From positions 3,373,147-3,437,146 of the forward strand of contig CM067307.1 in assembly GCA_034231615.1 (NCBI GenBank): a stretch of DNA of 64,000 nt, given 5' to 3'. Under the pieces are notes generated by a model. That model had not been told where the DNA came from. It did not search any database and saw only the letters and a program-made list of their open reading frames with translations. Shown here piece after piece: positions 22,521-34,769 of this stretch (its first letter is position 1; each line of letters starts with the position of its first letter). A program made the translations under genes and the position numbers. The DNA comes from Meghimatium bilineatum. Lineage: Eukaryota > Mollusca > Gastropoda > Stylommatophora > Philomycidae.

Positions 22521-23660
22521 CTTCTTCTTCTGCGTTTGCTCTCTTATAACCACATCGAATAAATCGTGAAGTAACATGTACTGTTAGTTCCACAGTTGAA
22601 CTTTGTTTTTTGCACCTCGGTTGGCTCACTTTGTGGTCCGGACATCCGAGGCCCAATACATCCGTTTTCGACATGCATTTAATTCGGGTAGTGGGCTCCC
22701 CTAGCCTACGACAGCATGCTTATCTGTCGACGGACGCGCTGGTGTGTAATGATTCTTCGCCGAGACGATTGTCGTTCACATCTATCTCGCACGAGATGTT
22801 CCACAGTCAGTGAACTTGCCTCGTGTAATTAGACGTTCTGTCCCTGCGCCCATCGGATACAGAACCTGTTCTCATCCGCGAGCCTGGTTCTGTAAAAGGA
22901 ATAACTCGACAGAATAGTTGTACCCGGGATATTTCGTCTTCTTAACCTAGGTATTGTTCACCGACATCATAAACCCCTTGTCCAAGTCTGAGTCTCCCCA
23001 CGCGCTTGAGAGCAAGACGTGTTCTCAATCTGTACGACCGTCTTCCATTTGTGCCTGAGCCCATCCAGTACTGAATTTTTTCTCTCTGCGATCATGGTTC
23101 TGGAAAGCTTGAAAGTAGATTTGGGCCATTGCTGCTTTCTTTGCCGAGGGCCCACAACTGGGCCTGGGTCTCTGTCCGTAAGGAGCACCACCAACTAGAA
23201 GCTTGTCTCGAACTAACAGAGCTTGTACTTCCGATTTCCTTGGGACGTTTACCCTTTCTATTTACACGTGGAGCTGCCCTCTGGCGCTGTGCTGCCCTTT
23301 CATTGTACTCAGTATGTTGTCTTTTCGTCTCTCGCCTTGCATCTACCTTTTCGTGTCGTTTTCATTGGCCGCCCCTCCAATGCTCGGACCGGACTGACTA
23401 GCGTCATTGTGTGTCGATAGTGTCAGTGCGCATGTGTTGCCGCAGTGAAGTCGAAGACAGTGACGTCTCTTTTGCAGTCAATTCTCTTTCCATCTGCTGC
23501 ATCCACATTCACGGACACGATTCGCAAAAGGTTTAGTCAGAACCAGTTCGAACAGCTGTATTTCTGTTTCCAGTGTGCACTACGAGGAGGTACTATTGGG
23601 ATATTGGTTATCTGCTAGCACTGGGTCCGCTGAGAGCAGTGCGGTACTCTTTACACCCCA
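22520..23660. other. GC-richer insert splitting a minisatellite; identity unknown
   Basis: A 1.1 kb block with clearly higher GC and CpG content than its surroundings. It interrupts the 32-bp array, whose unit appears on both sides; CATCAGATGT at the left and CATTATATGT at the right could be a diverged target duplication. Open frames of 60-90 residues exist on both strands but none resembles a protein I know. It may be a solo LTR or another mobile element, or transferred DNA. Confidence 0.45.
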
Positions 23661-23662
23661 GC

Positions 23663-24040
23663 ATTATATGTGATTTATGAAACTGAATCTGGGTATTAGA
23701 TGTGAATTATAATACTGAATCTGGGCATCACATGTGATTTACAGAACTGAATCTGGGCATCACATGTGATTTACAGAACTGAATCTGGGCATCACATGTG
23801 ATTTACAGAACTGAATCTGGGCATTAGATGTGATTTATGAAATTGAATTTGCACATTAGATGTGATTTATGAAACTGAATCTGGGCATTAGATGTCACGT
23901 ATGAAGCAAAATCTGGGCATTAGATGTCACGTATGAAGCAAAATCTGGGCATTCGATGTGATTTATGAGACTGAATCTTAACACTAGATATAATTTATGA
24001 AACTGAATTTTAGCATTAGATGTGATTTCTGAAATTCCAT
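23663..24040. repeat. Minisatellite, 32-bp unit x11-12, right part of the split array
   Basis: Units of CTGGGCATCACATGTGATTT followed by ACAGAACTGAAT. Three neighbouring copies share CATCACATG, and two share the variant GTCACGTATGAAGCAAAAT, showing local duplication. Confidence 0.93.
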
Positions 24041-24424
24041 AATTTATAAAATCCTTAATTGGTCAATGTAATGGGGTATTATATATAAGAGGTATTTCAT
24101 TAGATACATCAACCATCGATTTTTATCTATACATCAACATAGTGCTCCATCGATTTCTATCCATAGATCAGGATTAGTGTGGGAAATTGTGATCAGTCTA
24201 TTTTCTTTGATGTTCTGTTCCATGTTTTTCGGTTCTTCCACTGCTCTTGTCAACTCAAGCTGTTCCTTGTAAAATTATTTTTGACAGGGAATCATTTCCG
24301 TTTACATTTCCAAAAAATTCAAGTTTCTACCAGTGAAATATTGAAAGTAGTGTTTCTTGTCCACCTGTTCACATTCTCATGTTGACATTTGTCTGATACT
24401 CTCTATAGAAAATGTTTAGATTTC
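24041..24424. other. Intergenic, no gene seen
   Basis: Contains a short repeat (ATCGATTTTTATC / ATCGATTTCTATC) near 24115-24160, otherwise unique. Confidence 0.5.
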
Positions 24425-25915
24425 ATCGACAGTACTTAGATTCAAAGGACTGTATCCATCTATCCATGTCAACAGTCCATCTTTCATAGATTCAAAGATT
24501 GTATCCATCTATCCATGTCAACAGTCCCTCTTTCATAGAGTCAAAGATTGTATCCATCTATCCATGTCAACAGTCCATCTTTCATAGATTCAAAGGATTG
24601 TATCCATCTATCCATGTCAACAGTCCATCTTTCATAGATTCAAAGGATTGTATCCATCTATCCATGTCAACAGTCCATCTTTCATAGATTCAAAGGATTG
24701 TATCCATCTATCCAAATACAGCAGTCCATCTTTCATAGATTCAAAGGATTGTATCCATCTATCCATGTCAACAGTCCATCTTTCATAGATTCAAAGATTG
24801 TATCCATCTATCCATGTCAACAGTCCATCTTTCATAGATTCAAAGAGTGTATCCATCTATCCATGTCAACAGTCCATCTTTCATAGATTCAAAGGATTGT
24901 ATCCATCTATCCATGTCAACAGTCCATCTTTCATAGATTCAAAGGATTGTATCCATCTATCCATGTCAACAGTCCATCTTTCATAGATTCAAAGGATTGT
25001 ATCCATCTATCCAAATACAGCAGTCCATCTTTCATAGATTCAAAGGATTGTATCCATCTATCCATGTCAACAGTCCATCTTTCATAGATTCAAAGATTGT
25101 ATCCATCTATCCATGTCAACAGTCCATCTTTCATAGATTCAAAGGATTGTATCCATCTATCCATGTCAACAGTCCATCTTTCATAGATTCAAAGATTGTA
25201 TCCATCTATCCATGTCAACAGTCCATCTTTCATATATTCAAAGATTGTATCCATCTATCCATGTCAACAGTTCATCTTTCATAGATTCAAAGATTGTATC
25301 CATCTATCCATGTCAACAGTCCATCTTTCATAGATTCAAAGGATTGTATCCATCTATCCATGTCAACAGTCCATCTTTCATAGATTCAAAGGATTGTATC
25401 CATCTATCCATGTCAACAGTCCATCTTTCATAGATTCAAAGATTGTATCCATCTATCCATGTCAACAGTCCATCTTTCATAGATTCAAAGATTGTATCCA
25501 TCTATCCATGTCAACAGTCCATCTTTCATAGATTCAAAGATTGTATCAATCTATCCATGTCAACAGTCCATCTTTCATAGATTCAAAGGATTGTATCCAT
25601 CTATCCATGTCAACAGTCCATCTTTCATAGATTCAAAGGATTGTATCCATCTATCCATGTCAACAGTCCATCTTTCATAGATTCAAAGATTGTATCAATC
25701 TATCCATGTCAACAGTCCATCTTTCATAGATTCAAAGGATTGTATCCATCTATCCATGTCAACAGTCCATCTTTCATAGATTCAAAGACTGTATCCATCT
25801 ATCCATGTCAACAGTCCATCTTTCATAGATTCAAAGACTGTATCCATCTATCCATGTCAACAGTCCATCTTTCATAGATTCAAAGACTGTATCCATCTAT
25901 CCATGTCAACAGTCC
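24425..25915. repeat. Minisatellite, 49/50-bp unit, about 30 copies
   Basis: The unit contains TGTATCCATCTATCCATGTC and AACAGTCCATCTTTCATAGA. It exists in two lengths, ending AAAGAT or AAAGGAT. A variant with CCAAATACAGCAG occurs at 24712 and 25011, 299 bp (six units) apart, showing higher-order duplication. Open frames with YPSIHVNSPSFI repeats are an artefact of the array. Confidence 0.98.
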
Positions 25916-26660
25916 TGCTTTCATAAGAACACAATGTGATGTAACACTATTGAGTTATATATTGTGTTCCTGACTCATCGTCAACGTCGTTGATATTGCT
26001 TATCCATATTAAAGCTTCCGTATAGCAGATAATGTCATCTCCAGTCTTGTCTTTCAATTCAGTTGTGAGTTTTACATCATTTTGTACGCAGGATCTTAGC
26101 TATTTGAAAGTTATGAAGATGTTCACATGACAACTGATTAATCAACAGAATTCTCACCAAGTGCCGTCTCCACGGCGAACTTTGGTTGCAATGGACTTTA
26201 AATTTGTTTGCATTGGCGGTGTACTCTGTTAGGCTGTAACCTGTTCATCTAGTAAAGTTTTCCTCCAACTTGTCTCTTGTCTACCCCTTAAATCACTTTA
26301 TGTTGAAGTAAGGTATTCAACAAGGCGTCATATCTTTTATATCCAAAATATTTTATTTTTGTGAATTTTAAAAATGTATTTTAATACCGGTAGTTATGTT
26401 TTTCATGTCAATGGTGTATCTAGTGCCTCTGTGGTGTTAATATTGTTTTTCACTGGTTTTTTAAAATATATTCTTGAGAAAGACATGACGGTTCGAAACG
26501 TTGAAAATGTTTTTCTTTTGTATTGTAATTTGGATGTTTTCGTGAATCTGTCGTGCTCAAGTGAAACTTTTCTTAAAACCTGTGTTCTACATAAGTAATA
26601 TTCTTTTTTCACAAACAGTGTTGTCAAAACTTATGTTTTCTTCTCTTTCATGAAGCTCTC
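25916..26660. other. Intergenic, no gene seen
   Basis: AT-rich unique sequence; two short open frames on opposite strands at 26374-26627 overlap each other and match nothing I recognise. Confidence 0.5.
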
Positions 26661-26664
26661 CCTA

Positions 26665-28475
26665 TTCTTCTATACATCCACATCTTAAAGTCATCAGCTT
26701 TCTTGTCTATACATCCACATCTTAAAGTCATCAGCTGTCTTGTCTCTATATCCACATCTCAAAGTCATCAGCTTTCTGTCTTTTCTATATATCCACATCT
26801 CAAAGTCATCAGCTGTCTTGTCTATATATCCACATCTCAAAGTCATCAGCTGTCTTGTCTATATATTCACATCTCAGTCATCACCTTTCTGTCTTGTCTA
26901 TATATCCACATCTCAAAGTCATCAGCTGTCTTGTCTATATATCCACATCTCAAAGTCATCAGCTGTCTTGTCTATATATCCACATCTCAAAGTCATCAGC
27001 TGTCTTGTCTCTATATCCACATCTCAAAGTCATCAGCTTTCTGTCTTTTCTATATATCCACATCTCAAAGTCATCAGCTGTCTTGTCTATATATCCACAT
27101 CTCAAAGTCATCAGCTGTCTTGTCTATATATTCACATCTCAGTCATCACCTTTCTGTCTTTTCTATATATCCACATCTCAAAGTCATCAGCTGTCTTGTC
27201 TATATATTCACATCTCAGTCATCACCTTTCTGTCTTTTCTATATATCCACATCTCAAAGTCATCAGCTGTCTTGTCTATATATCCACATCTCAAAGTCAT
27301 CAGCTGTCTTGTCTATATATCCACATCTCAAAGTCATCAGCTGTCTTGTCTATATATTCACATCTCAGTCATCACCTTTCTGTCTTGTCTATATATCCAC
27401 ATCTCAAAGTCATTATCTGTCTTGTCTATATATCCACATCTCAAAGTCATCAGCTGTCTTGTCTATATATCCACATCTCAAAGTCATTAGCTATTTCTTG
27501 TCTATATATCCACATCTCAAAGTCATTATCTGTCTTGTCTATATATCCACATCTCAAAGTCATTAGCTATTTCTTGTCTATATATCCACATCTCAAAGTC
27601 ATTATCTGTCTTGTATATATATCCACATCTCAAAGTCATCAGCTGTCTTGTCTATATATTCACATCTCAGTCATCACCTTTCTGTCTTGTCTATATATCC
27701 ACATCTCAAAGTCATTATCTGTCTTGTCTATATATCCATATCTCAAAGTCATCAGCTGTCTTGTCTATATATCCACATCTCAAAGTCATTAGCTATTTCT
27801 TGTCTATATATCCACATCTCAAAGTCATTATCTGTCTTGTCTATATATCCACATCTCAAAGTCATCAGCTGTCTTGTCTATATATCCACATCACAAAGTC
27901 ATTATCTGTCTTGTCTATATATCCACATCACAAAGTCATTATCTGTCTTGTCTATATATCCACATCTCAAAGTCATTATCTGTCTTGTCTATATATCCAC
28001 ATCTCAAAGTCATCAGCTGTCTTGTCTATATATCCACATCTCAAAGTCATTAGCTATTTCTTGTCTATATATCCACATCTCAAAGTCATTATCTGTCTTG
28101 TCTATATATCCACATCTCAAAGTCATCAGCTGTCTTGTCTATATATCCACATCACAAAGTCATTATCTGTCTTGTCTATATATCCACATCACAAAGTCAT
28201 TATCTGTCTTGTCTATATATCCACATCTCAAAGTCATCAGCTGTCTTGTCTATATATCCACATCACAAAGTCATTATCTGTCTTGTCTATATATCCACAT
28301 CTCAAAGTCATTAGCTCTTTCTTGTCTATATATCCACATCTCAAAGTCATTATGTCTTGTCTATATATCCACATCACAAAGTCATTAGCTCTGTCTTGTC
28401 TATATATCCACATCACAAAGTCATTAGCTGTCTTGTCTATATATCCAAATCACAAAGTCATTAGCTCTGTCTTCT
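26665..28475. repeat. Minisatellite, 37-bp unit, about 49 copies, open in all + frames
   Basis: The unit is CTTGTCTATATATCCACATC followed by TCAAAGTCATCAGCTGT, with shorter 32-34 bp variants and a TTATCTGT variant. Because 37 is not a multiple of three and the unit has no stop, + frames of up to 350 codons arise and read the same unit in three phases. The codon pattern and the presence of several equal-length overlapping frames argue against a gene. Confidence 0.98.
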
Positions 28476-28659
28476 AGTTATTTGTTCATTATCCATGTGA
28501 ATTCTATGCTATAGTAATACAGAAGCTCCTGGCCAGAAGGTACAAAATGTGTTGCAGCTGCAGAGCATATTCAAAGACAAGGGGGAAAAATAACCTCAAC
28601 TCATATCCTAGTTAAATATCTATCTGTCTACCTACCTATTTATTATCCATGTTACTTCT

Positions 28660-28735
28660 ATGGTGAACATGGAGTATAGGACAGAAACAAGAGCTCTCCA
28701 GTTCAAGCGATGTGATGCAACTGTATATTATTCTT
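28660..28735 (-). mobile_element. LINE tail fragment
   Basis: In reverse complement this matches the last part of the LINE at 4.7-5.1 kb (TCACATCG..TTGAACTGGAGAGCTC). It is only a terminal scrap. Confidence 0.6.
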
Positions 28736-28739
28736 GCAG

Positions 28740-29300
28740 ATGATTGAGACCCACACGCTCTTATAGATGATATACTCCAGCGTAGCATGTTCTGCAAAAC
28801 TCCACAAACATATTCGTCCGGCAGCAAATAAATAAACTTGCAGATTAACAAGAACCACTTTTGGCAGCAGTAAACTTGTTTAGTTTGGATATTTAACAAG
28901 TCACAATCACTTTCTAAAATTATTTTACAAGGAACAGTCGAGGGTTGAAGGAGAAGAGGCGGACAAAAAAATCCTGAATTGATAACACCAAGGAATGATC
29001 TGGTCATGATTTGTCTACATTCCTCCGAATGGCTGAGCATAGAGACGTTTGGAGGGCTTTTTGTGCTGATGTCTCCAGTGTGGCCGCCCCCCCCCCTACA
29101 ACCCTGACAGATTATGCGGCTTGTTATTTTTCTATACTCCTGATATTTACTATTTAAAATATCTGGATACCATCTTGTTTATGAATGTATATAACAATAA
29201 AGCCTGTAACCTGACGTGTTGTAGGTGTGCCAGATTAGATATAATAAATTGGTAATTGTCTAATTTGGTTTGTAAGTAAGTAGATGCCCGGTGAGTCCGA
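28740..29300. other. Intergenic, no gene seen
   Basis: Includes a poly-C run at 29087-29097. The 134-residue minus frame ending at 28636 is a chance frame across the LINE scrap. Confidence 0.5.
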
Positions 29301-29309
29301 TTCATGCAA

Positions 29310-29725
29310 GGAAAGTTCTATTGCAGTGCACTCAAGAGTGCTGAAGCTTCAGGGTAGGAGAATTTTTGGATTTGTCCTTTCGTCCAGTGTTCTTTCTTTT
29401 TCAAATTTCGTGATGCCAGCAGTATCTGGGTGTGTCAGGCTGAGCGATCAAGTGCTGTAGTCTCACAGGAGCTAGGATCGATGCTGCAGTGTTTTTTAGA
29501 TGATCCTTGAAGCGCTTTATCTGTCCTCCACTTGAACATTTACTTGTGCACAGCTTCCCATAGAATAATCTCTTTGGAAGGTGCTTGTCTGGCATACGGA
29601 CGACGTGGCCAATCCAGCAGAGTTGGGACCTAGTCAGCAGCTCACGGATGCTTTGCATACGGAACTTCTGAATGATTTCCATGTCTGGAACTCGATCATG
29701 TCAACGAGCGTGTCTCGCATAGACA
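29310..29725 (-). mobile_element. LINE remnant, RT C-terminus
   Basis: The minus frame reads IIQKFRMQSIRELL, QLCWIGHVVRMPDKHLPKR, LFYGKL, then GGQIKRFKDHLKN, the conserved tail LxWxGHVxRMPDxRLPKxxxYGEL...G.xxRYKDxLK of a widespread non-LTR group. The frame ends in a stop close to the expected position. Confidence 0.88.
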
Positions 29726-29844
29726 GTCCAGCAAGATGTAGCATAAAGCTGTGTGTGTATACATGCAGGTGAGTGAGAGAGCAAGAGAGAGAAAAAGGGA
29801 GTGAGAAAGATAGTGAGAGAGCGAGATATGAGATCTCCCTGGCA

Positions 29845-29930
29845 TAGTAGTTAATCTGTTCACATTATGTTCAAGAGGTCGTTAGTTCGAATCTGGCTCA
29901 CATCGTCTTGTTTATAAAGTGGATTTTTCA
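29845..29930 (+). mobile_element. tRNA-derived SINE head
   Basis: TGGCATAGTAGTTAATCTGT resembles an A box and GTTAGTTCGAATCTGGCTC a B box, at tRNA-like spacing. The cloverleaf is not intact, so this is a SINE promoter region rather than a tRNA gene. It follows a (GA)-rich run at 29770-29830. Confidence 0.6.
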
Positions 29931-29934
29931 GAAA

Positions 29935-30885
29935 TACCCAGGGGATATTGATAGAAGTATCGGAGAACATGATACGAGTGGTACTCTCAGTAAGTGTCAT
30001 GCCACTTCATTGAGAGGGACAGAGAAGATATGGGGTAATCAACGTACACTGAAGTCAATCCTCTACATATTTTGAGCCTTTTATATAAATACATGCAGAT
30101 AACAACATTGTCCCTAATGAAAAAGACAAAATAATTTGAAACATGAAATTCATAAATAAAGTTTACTTTCAATCCTTCTCACACATAAATAATGATAGGA
30201 CAAATTCTGACATGGAAAAAGGACAAAAACACCAGACAAAAATATTAGATATTCTTAAGAATTCAAAAATTAGGAACGAAAAACAAAAAAGGGAGCTGCG
30301 TGCAAATACATTTTCCATGCCAATAGTTCATCAGGTTATTAAAATAAAATAACGAAGAAAAAATATGTCAACAGTAAAGAAGGAAATGTCTTTATTGTCA
30401 CCGGAACATGCACAAATATTGTTTAGTAAAGTGTATGTTTTCATACAAGACAAATACAAGCATATCACTCAGTATAACTTGAACTTTTCATGCAAAGAAA
30501 TGATCATCACAAAGTCTAGACAAGAAATCATTCGCTACAATTATATTCAGTAATTTTCCATGCAGATTATAATTATGGTCATTTCAAAAATACCCTCAAA
30601 CAAAATAATAACTAGCTTTAGATACAGAAAAAAAAGAAGCAACAACAATAAATAACAGATCACTCATTAGAATAATAAAACAATGAGCATATGTAAGTAT
30701 ACACGTACAGAAAGTAAATAATGACAAAATATTAGTTAGTTGAAGAAAAGAGAGTTGATAGCATGCAAACAGTCTCACACAATTTAACAAGAATACTCTG
30801 ACAAACTCAATTTAATCATCTCAAATACATGTCTTCATTGGTTTAATTTGTAGTGAACACATGGCATGGATATTTGTAAGAATAG
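29935..30885. other. Intergenic AT-rich sequence, no gene seen
   Basis: Several short open frames (60-69 codons) on both strands; none has recognisable motifs. Confidence 0.5.
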
Positions 30886-30888
30886 GCA

Positions 30889-31243
30889 TGAACAAGTGAA
30901 ATATCCAGGAGAGAACAAGTGAAATATCATGGAGAGAACATGAACAAGTGAAATATCCAGGAGAGAAAATGAACAAGTGAAATATCCAGGAGAGAACATG
31001 AACAAGTGAAATATCCAGGAGAGAACATGAACAAGTGAAATATCCAGGAGAGAAAATGAACAAGTGAAATATCCAGGAGAGAACATGAACAAGTGAAATA
31101 TCCAGGAGAGAACATGAACAAGTGAAATATCCAGGAGAGAACATGAATTAGTGAAATAACCAGGAGAGAACATGAATTAGTGAAATAACCAGGAGAGAAC
31201 AAGTGAAATATCCAGGAGAGAACATGAATTAGTGAAATATCTA
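30889..31243. repeat. Minisatellite, 29-bp unit x12, open in all - frames
   Basis: Units of GAACAAGTGAAATATCCAGG followed by AGAGAACAT. The reverse complement lacks stops, giving three overlapping false frames with SPGYFTCSCSLLDIS-type repeats. Confidence 0.97.
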
Positions 31244-31279
31244 AGATGGGAGGAGACAAAATAAGCTAGTGAAATATCC

Positions 31280-31925
31280 ATGGGGGACAACACCTACACT
31301 GGGAACATCTCTACCCTCAATCATATGGATGAGTGAAGAAAAAGAATGCCCAGACCATTTCTTGATGTTATCAACCAGGATATTCTTTGTTTGCCACTTT
31401 CACCATCGACTGCTCCCTACAAAATAATCTTTTAAAGTGTGTCATGTCTGGAACCAAACAAGTCTATGCCGTTTCCGTGTTATGTACCACACTGATATTG
31501 TGTTATGTATCATACTTCCAGGACTGTGTATCCAGTAATACCGTCTGTGAAAACCCGCATCAGACAGAAATAACATTTTCTCATGATCTTGTGTTATAAG
31601 CACCAATATGAGTAGGAAGCTTCATTTCTCTCTGTATTGTTCATTCTATCAAAAATTGTGAGAGTTTTCTGGTTATAACAGAAGTAGTGAACTTTTCCGC
31701 AATCAGAGAGAGGAAACTCATCGAAACTTCATATTTCCTGCACCGTGATAAATTAATAATAGGTAATAAATAAAAATGTTAAATACAGCATATTTTCCCA
31801 TTAGGGTGTTGTAGGGAGCTGATATTTGTAGCTGTGTAATAAAGACCATATGCTCTTGCTGTCGTTACGTCATGTACAGGACTAGTGTTTTAATTTATTC
31901 TCAGACAGAAAAAAAACCCAGTCCA
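31280..31925. other. Intergenic, no gene supported
   Basis: A 51-codon frame at 31447 starts MSGTKQVYAVSVLCTTLIL and looks like a signal peptide, but it has no homolog I recognise and no splice or promoter context. Confidence 0.35.
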
Positions 31926-31929
31926 TACA

Positions 31930-32385
31930 GGTGGTTCTTGATTAGAAACTGATCTCAGAGCATGTGGGGCATTCCCATAAGTGCTCTGCCCTCTGTTCCA
32001 GCAGCCATCCAACTTGATGGTGTTTCTAGTCTAATGCCACTGAAATAAGACGTCGACATCAGGGCACAACTCTGGCACTTGCGACAGGTTTCTTTGTTGT
32101 TCCACTCACTCACGCCTTGCCCGTAACTAGTTCAAGCACAACGTCGGCATGTCGGAACAACATGGTAACTGTTATCGAAGGTTACGACTACGGGATTGTA
32201 TAGATGACGTGCCATGAAGCTTCTATAAGAAGATAACAATATAAAGGCATGTCATCTACTAAGGTTTTCTGTTGCATGTTTAGTTTGTCTAGCGAGCCAG
32301 GTGGTTAATAGGTGGTTGAACTCTGGACCTCACGGATGTAAGACCAACGCTCTAACCTCTTGGCCACGTGCCACACATAATAGGT
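31930..32385 (-). mobile_element. Composite SINE: tRNA-like head plus 330-bp body
   Basis: On the minus strand GTGGCCAAGAGGTTAGAGCG (A box) and GTCCAGAGTTCAACCACC (B box) at 32380-32300 precede a body shared in inverted orientation with 2385-2750. Both copies end at CAGTTTCTAATCA. Confidence 0.75.
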
Positions 32386-32494
32386 AATAACTGCAGCTAA
32401 GCTTTAATCCAACAGGTGAAACATAGTTTGAAAAAAAATAAACAATAAGCCTCCAACAAATATTAGAAAAAATTCCAGTTGATAAAGACCATCT

Positions 32495-32565
32495 ACATTA
32501 AGAGAACATTGTACACATAATATAACATTGTACACATAATATAATATTGTACAACTAATATAACA
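32495..32565. repeat. Short tandem repeat, 19-bp unit x4
   Basis: Units like ACATTGTACACATAATATA. Confidence 0.85.
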
Positions 32566-32674
32566 TTTATAAAGTAGCTGTTATTCATGTTATTATTAAT
32601 ATATTAACATCTAAACAAATTACAACCAAGCTAAAAATTAGAATTATAAAATGTTACATCTATTCTTTATATAT

Positions 32675-33000
32675 TGATATATGACTATGAAACATGGACA
32701 ATAAATAAATAACTAGATGTGGATATATAGCAGAACAGGGAGAACATCATGGAAAGAGAAGAAAACGAACAGAGGTACTAACAACACTTCAAGTGAAGAA
32801 GGAATTATTGAAGGAAATAAAGATCAAACAAATACAATATTTTGGACACATTAAAAGACATGACACCTTATTGAAAGACCTTACTTGAGAGTAAAGTCGA
32901 GCAAGTGGTAGGCAGAGATACAAGTCAAGCAGAAGGCACCACCAAGACAAGAGACTTGGATGTTGGAGGTATGTTGCAGCCAATCTTCGTTGCAAAGGTG
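32675..33000 (+). mobile_element. LINE remnant, RT C-terminus
   Basis: YDYETWTINK is followed after frame changes by LKEIKIKQIQYFGHIKRHDT and SGRQRYKSS, the Y..ETW ... YFGHI.RH ... GR.R tail of non-LTR elements. Several stops. Confidence 0.72.
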
Positions 33001-33004
33001 GCTC

Positions 33005-33500
33005 TTGATGATGGTTAATGCAATATATTCAAATTAACAACTTATGGTAACTACTAACAAACTTGAACAAAAAACTCTCAGCAATTACACAGCAGGGATT
33101 TTTTTTACTTTATGAATAACACTTTACCAGTGACATTGTTGACAGTAACTGATCCCAGCTGTCAACAATTCTTTCCTCCAATGACTTTCTTTATGTGCTG
33201 AATCCTTTTCTTGTCCTAAATAAATAAGACCATAAGAACTTCCACGGTACTGGTTTTTTTACTGACATCTGAAAATGCATGCGTGTGTGAATTGTGTGTT
33301 TGACAGGTATGGCACAAGAGTGCAATTTTTAAACAATGTGGGGATCAATGAGTGAACTCGTCTTTAGCAGTAAAAGGGAGGAATGAGGTAACTCATGCAC
33401 AGCAACTAAAGGGTTAACATTGTTGGCACATGATGATGATATAGCCATGAGTGAGAAGGAGTTTGTCACTCGTTCCCATGCCAAGATAAGGAGGAGGAGA
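33005..33500. other. Intergenic, no gene seen
   Basis: Unique AT-rich sequence. Confidence 0.5.
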
Positions 33501-33504
33501 AGTT

Positions 33505-34000
33505 TTACTTCAACTTACAAATAGTTGTTTCTCTCACATTCCGTCTGTTAGGGAGGTTCTCGAGACCTGCATGTTCCTGATGACCGTTTGATTCAACATA
33601 ACTACATTGTACAATGCCATGTGTTGAACAGACTTCTACTCTAGAGGGGGTAACTTTGCCATCAATCTCTTGCATGTCACAAATGAAAGGATTGTTTCCC
33701 TTAATAAAGTCCATGCACGGTTCTTTCACAGGATTCTCTATATCTATAAGCCCATACCTCTTAGGTTCGTAGGGGTACCACATTGCATGTAACAACACAC
33801 AGAGTCCTCCAGTGATATATACCTTCAACAATGCAGACAGCGAAGAAAAATCTTGTCCAGTCCAGTCCCTGATGTTGTTTGTCCATACTTTTATTTGTCT
33901 TCCCCTGCTTCTTCCAAATTTGACCATTTCCTGTAATATAGCAGACTACACAATAGTGAAGATCATGTAGTGAAGTGGTCAACCCTACCCCACATCTCCT
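33505..34000 (-). mobile_element. LINE remnant tail and 3' flank
   Basis: The minus frame begins GRSRGRQIKVWTNNIRDWTG, then DFSSLSALLK, which is the GR.R..W.dni..WtG tail of LINE polyproteins. The remaining 100 codons (with a DMQEIDGKV stretch) do not match anything I know and may be 3' flank read by chance. Confidence 0.65.
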
Positions 34001-34585
34001 TAGTTGCCTCTTGAACTAGCTGGGCTGATGACTGTTAATATTCTTTGCAACCTTTCTAGGTTCTGGCAACTCACAGGTGAAATTTTAAAGGGGAAAAAAC
34101 TCAACAATAGTAAGTCTATATTTACGTCAACAAACTTCTTGTAAGAAACATAGATATATAAACATAATGATTGGTAACTTACACGAATATTTGACACAAA
34201 CAATCTCACAAAAAATCCAACAAATTTAATCAAACATCAAATGTTAACATACAATATTTGGACAGTAAGAATCATCTAATCAACAACAATATATTAACTC
34301 ACCAAATGTTAACTCAAAAATATTAGGCAGTAACAATCACCTTATCCAAACATCAAATATTAACTTTGCCATTTTTATATAAATTCTCTTTGCTTCTGTA
34401 TATTTCCAAATATAAGCAGAGGATGTAGTTTTAATGTCTATAATGTGACCAAACTCCCAAACCTGTGTATAGGTCAAAGTATAAAATGATAAAAACATAA
34501 AAATACTGTGCATTCCTACTATAAGAATGAAAAGACAAACAAAATATTGCTAAAAGAAAAATAAACTTTAGCAACAGTAAGATGG
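34001..34585. other. Intergenic AT-rich sequence, no gene seen
   Basis: Includes three ACATCAAATATTAAC-like words spaced 60-80 bp apart, otherwise unique. Confidence 0.5.
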
Positions 34586-34589
34586 AAAG

Positions 34590-34755
34590 TCATTACACTT
34601 TGCCTCTACCCTACCTATCAGTCATTACACTTTGCCTCTACCCTACCTATCAGTCATTACACTTTGCCTCTACCCTACCTATCAGGTCATTACACTTTGC
34701 CTCTACCCTACCTATCAGGTCATTACACTTTGCCTCTACCCTACCTATCAGGTCA
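34590..34755. repeat. Minisatellite, 32/33-bp unit x5
   Basis: Units of GTCATTACACTTTGCCTCTA followed by CCCTACCTATCA. The array abuts the Tigger-like remnant and could derive from its HxTxxLxxxxDG block; that is inference. Confidence 0.93.
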
Positions 34756-34769
34756 ACTTTTATCTCAGA

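Noticed and set aside
24425-25915. CRISPR-like regular repeats
   Set aside because: Units are head-to-tail with no unique spacers, and the genome is eukaryotic. The same applies to all other arrays.
26703-28477. Long open frames (up to 350 codons) on +
   Set aside because: They are one 37-bp repeat read in three phases, overlap each other and lack any other coding sign.
30821-31259. Three minus frames of 107-112 codons with SPGYFTCS repeats
   Set aside because: Stop-free 29-bp minisatellite.
31447-31602. Small secreted peptide candidate starting MSGTKQVYAVSV
   Set aside because: Hydrophobic start only; no homology, promoter or splice evidence.
32300-32385. tRNA gene
   Set aside because: A and B boxes are present but the cloverleaf cannot be completed; it is the head of a SINE. 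The same holds for 29.8, 37.9, 50.7, 61.3 and 62.4 kb.
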